Shown here piece by piece: positions 61,400 to 64,000 of a DNA stretch of 64,000 nt. Origin of the DNA: Anisakis pegreffii (lineage: Eukaryota > Nematoda > Chromadorea > Rhabditida > Anisakidae); NCBI GenBank assembly GCA_035041965.1, contig JAPYMA010000057.1, forward strand, positions 222,075 to 286,074, written 5' to 3'. The stretch's first letter is position 1, and each line of letters starts with the position of its first letter. The notes under the pieces were generated by a model that worked only from the letters and a program-made list of their open reading frames with translations, was not told the origin of the DNA and did no database searches. The position numbers and the translations under genes were made by a program.

Positions 61400-64000
61400 G
61401 GAAATCGTTGTGTTAGTAATTTTGTTTGACCGGGCAGACCTGAGGACACCCTGAGTTTGAAGATGGTACTCTAATGCTGCTGTAGTAATGTACAGATTGA
61501 TCAATTGTGATAGAATGCATTGAAACGAGTGCCGCTCGGCTACATGAGATGTGTTCAGAAAATCAGCTATATCTCCTCACGAAAGCAAAATCGTCCGACA
61601 ACATATATATTTTTCTGAATGTAGAGAATCTGAGGAATCTAATGATGTGAAGAAATTGCTATGTTACTGGGCAAACTTGAGGACACCCTGAGTTTGAAGA
61701 TGGTACTCTAATGCTGCTGTAGTAATGTACAGATTGATCAATTGTGATAGAATGCATTGAAACGAGTGCCGCTCGGCTACATGAGATGTGTTCAGAAAAT
61801 CAGCTATATCTCCTCACGAAAGCAAAATCGCTCGACAACATATATATTTTTCTGAATGTGGAGAATCTAAGGAATCTAATGATGTAAAGAAAGTACCATG
61901 TTACTGGGCAAATCTGAGGAGACCGTAAGTTTGAAGATGGTCATTATAGTACTGCATTGGTAATGTTCAAAGTGATCAGTAGTGATACAATGCATTGAAA
62001 CGAGCGCCGCCCAGCTACATGAGATAGGTTCAGAAAATCGGCTATATCTCCTCACGAAAGCAAAATCGCTCGACAACATATATATTTTTCTGAATGTGGA
62101 GAATCTAAGGAATCTAATGATGTAAAGAAAGTACCATGTTACTGGGCAAATCTGAGGAGACCGTAAGTTTGAAGATGGTCATTATAGTACTGCATTGGTA
62201 ATGTTCAAAGTGATCAGTAGTGATACAATGCATTGAAACGAGCGCCGCCCAGCTACATGAGATAGGTTCAGAAAATCGGCTATATCTCCTCACGAAAGCA
62301 AAATCGCTCGACAACATATATATTTTTCTGAATGTAGAGAATCTGAGGAATCTAATGATGTGAAGAAATTGCTATGTTACTGGGCAAACTTGAGGACACC
62401 CTGAGTTTGAAGATGGTTCTCCAATGCTGCTGTAGTAATGTAGAGTTTGATGTATAGTGATAGAATGCGTTGAAACGAGTGCCGCTCGGCTACATGAAAT
62501 GTGTTCAGAAAATCAGCTATATCTCCTCACGAAAGCAAAATCGTCCGACAACATATATATTTTTCTGAATGTAGAGAATCTGAGGAATCTAATGATGTGA
62601 AGAAATTGCTATGTTACTGGGCAAACTTGAGGACACCCTGAGTTTGAAGATGGTACTCTAATGCTGCTGTAGTAATGTACAGATTGATCAATTGTGATAG
62701 AATGCATTGAAACGAGTGCCGCTCGGCTACATGAGATGTGTTCAGAAAATCAGCTATATCTCCTCACGAAAGCAAAATCGTCCGACAACATATATATTTT
62801 TCTGAATGTAGAGAATCTGAGGAATCTAATGATGTGAAGAAATTGCTATGTTACTGGGCAAACTTGAGGACACCCTGAGTTTGAAGATGGTACTCTAATG
62901 CTGCTGTAGTAATGTACAGATTGATCAATTGTGATAGAATGCATTGAAACGAGTGCCGCTCGGCTACATGAGATGTGTTCAGAAAATCAGCTATATCTCC
63001 TCACGAAAGCAAAATCGTCCGACAACATATATATTTTTCTGAATGTAGAGAATCTGAGGAATCTAATGATGTGAAGAAATTGCTATGTTACTGGGCAAAC
63101 TTGAGGACACCCTGAGTTTGAAGATGGTACTCTAATGCTGCTGTAGTAATGTACAGATTGATCAATTGTGATAGAATGCATTGAAACGAGTGCCGCTCGG
63201 CTACATGAGATGTGTTCAGAAAATCAGCTATATCTCCTCACGAAAGCAAAATCGTCCGACAACATATATATTTTTCTGAATGTAGAGAATCTGAGGAATC
63301 TAATGATGTGAAGAAATTGCTATGTTACTGGGCAAACTTGAGGACACCCTGAGTTTGAAGATGGTACTCTAATGCTGCTGTAGTAATGTACAGATTGATC
63401 AATTGTGATAGAATGCATTGAAACGAGTGCCGCTCGGCTACATGAGATGTGTTCAGAAAATCAGCTATATCTCCTCACGAAAGCAAAATCGTCCGACAAC
63501 ATATATATTTTTCTGAATGTAGAGAATCTGAGGAATCTAATGATGTGAAGAAATTGCTATGTTACTGGGCAAACTTGAGGACACCCTGAGTTTGAAGATG
63601 GTACTCTAATGCTGCTGTAGTAATGTACAGATTGATCAATTGTGATAGAATGCATTGAAACGAGTGCCGCTCGGCTACATGAGATGTGTTCAGAAAATCA
63701 GCTATATCTCCTCACGAAAGCAAAATCGCTCGACAACATATATATTTTTCTGAATGTGGAGAATCTAAGGAATCTAATGATGTAAAGAAAGTACCATGTT
63801 ACTGGGCAAATCTGAGGAGACCGTAAGTTTGAAGATGGTCATTATAGTACTGCATTGGTAATGTTCAAAGTGATCAGTAGTGATACAATGCATTGAAACG
63901 AGCGCCGCCCAGCTACATGAGATAGGTTCAGAAAATCGGCTATATCTCCTCACGAAAGCAAAATCGCTCGACAACATATATATTTTTCTGAATGTGGAGA
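61400..64000. repeat. 237/238-bp tandem satellite, at least 11 units, two subtypes
   Basis: Unit starts (TTACTGGG or equivalent) lie at about 61427, 61664, 61901, 62139, 62377, 62614, 62851, 63088, 63325, 63562 and 63799. The array runs off the window end. Subtype A (237 bp) has GGACACCCTGAG and GCTGCTGTAG. Subtype B (238 bp) has GGAGACCGTAAG and a GGTCATTATAGTACTG stretch. The order is A A B B A' A A A A A B, where A' carries several private changes. Most differences fall in the first half of the unit. The part around GCTATATCTCCTCACGAAAGC is nearly constant. The 67-codon minus frames occur once per B unit and are not genes. Confidence 0.95.

Noticed and set aside
61876..63977. Three identical 67-codon minus-strand frames
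   Set aside because: One per subtype-B satellite unit; repeat by-products.
1..64000. Search for tRNA genes, rRNA, CRISPR arrays, phage or bacterial operons
   Set aside because: No tRNA box pattern, spaced repeat array or bacterial-type gene cluster was found by eye. A tRNAscan or covariance-model search would be needed to exclude diverged tRNAs.

Overview
The window looks like nuclear DNA of a nematode, probably a chromadorean. It is AT-rich. The genes are split into many short exons, nearly all introns end in TTTCAG-like acceptors, and two genes have an acceptor directly in front of the ATG, as expected for spliced-leader trans-splicing. The species is not identified.

Layout. 1-7.1 kb holds no gene I can support, only an AAT microsatellite. 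7.1-13.2 kb is a graveyard of DNA transposons (a hAT-like element, a mariner C-terminus, a Merlin transposase fragment and degenerate repeats) around one small two-exon gene for a 50-residue secreted peptide. 13.4-14.6 kb is an IMPACT homologue. 16.5-24.0 kb is a five-exon gene for an unrecognised protein ending in an FCS-type zinc finger. Its introns hold a secreted-protein gene, a small unrecognised ORF with its own poly(A) signal, and a 35-copy 30-bp minisatellite. 25.6-26.4 kb is a non-autonomous hAT element with a perfect 8-bp target-site duplication. It lies 74 bp before the start of a complete 23-exon lysosomal alpha-mannosidase gene (26.5-35.5 kb).

The second half carries four more conserved genes: PCID2 (minus, 36.3-39.5 kb), a sphingomyelin synthase (minus, 42.2-47.6 kb), POLE3 (plus, 52.5-53.6 kb) and EIF2B4, the delta subunit of eIF2B (minus, 56.1-61.2 kb). 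Between them lie a terminal-inverted-repeat element (48.0-48.6 kb), a 73-base hairpin (50.4 kb) and otherwise plain AT-rich sequence. The window ends inside a 237/238-bp satellite that begins about 190 bp upstream of EIF2B4.

Gene models were built by hand by joining exons in phase. IMPACT, mannosidase, PCID2, sphingomyelin synthase, POLE3 and EIF2B4 all give open frames close to family length. The genes are mostly unrelated housekeeping functions: stress translation control (IMPACT, eIF2B), glycan breakdown, mRNA export, sphingolipid synthesis and replication/chromatin. There is no operon or defence-like cluster. The least explained part is 16.5-24 kb together with the small secreted peptide at 10.4 kb.
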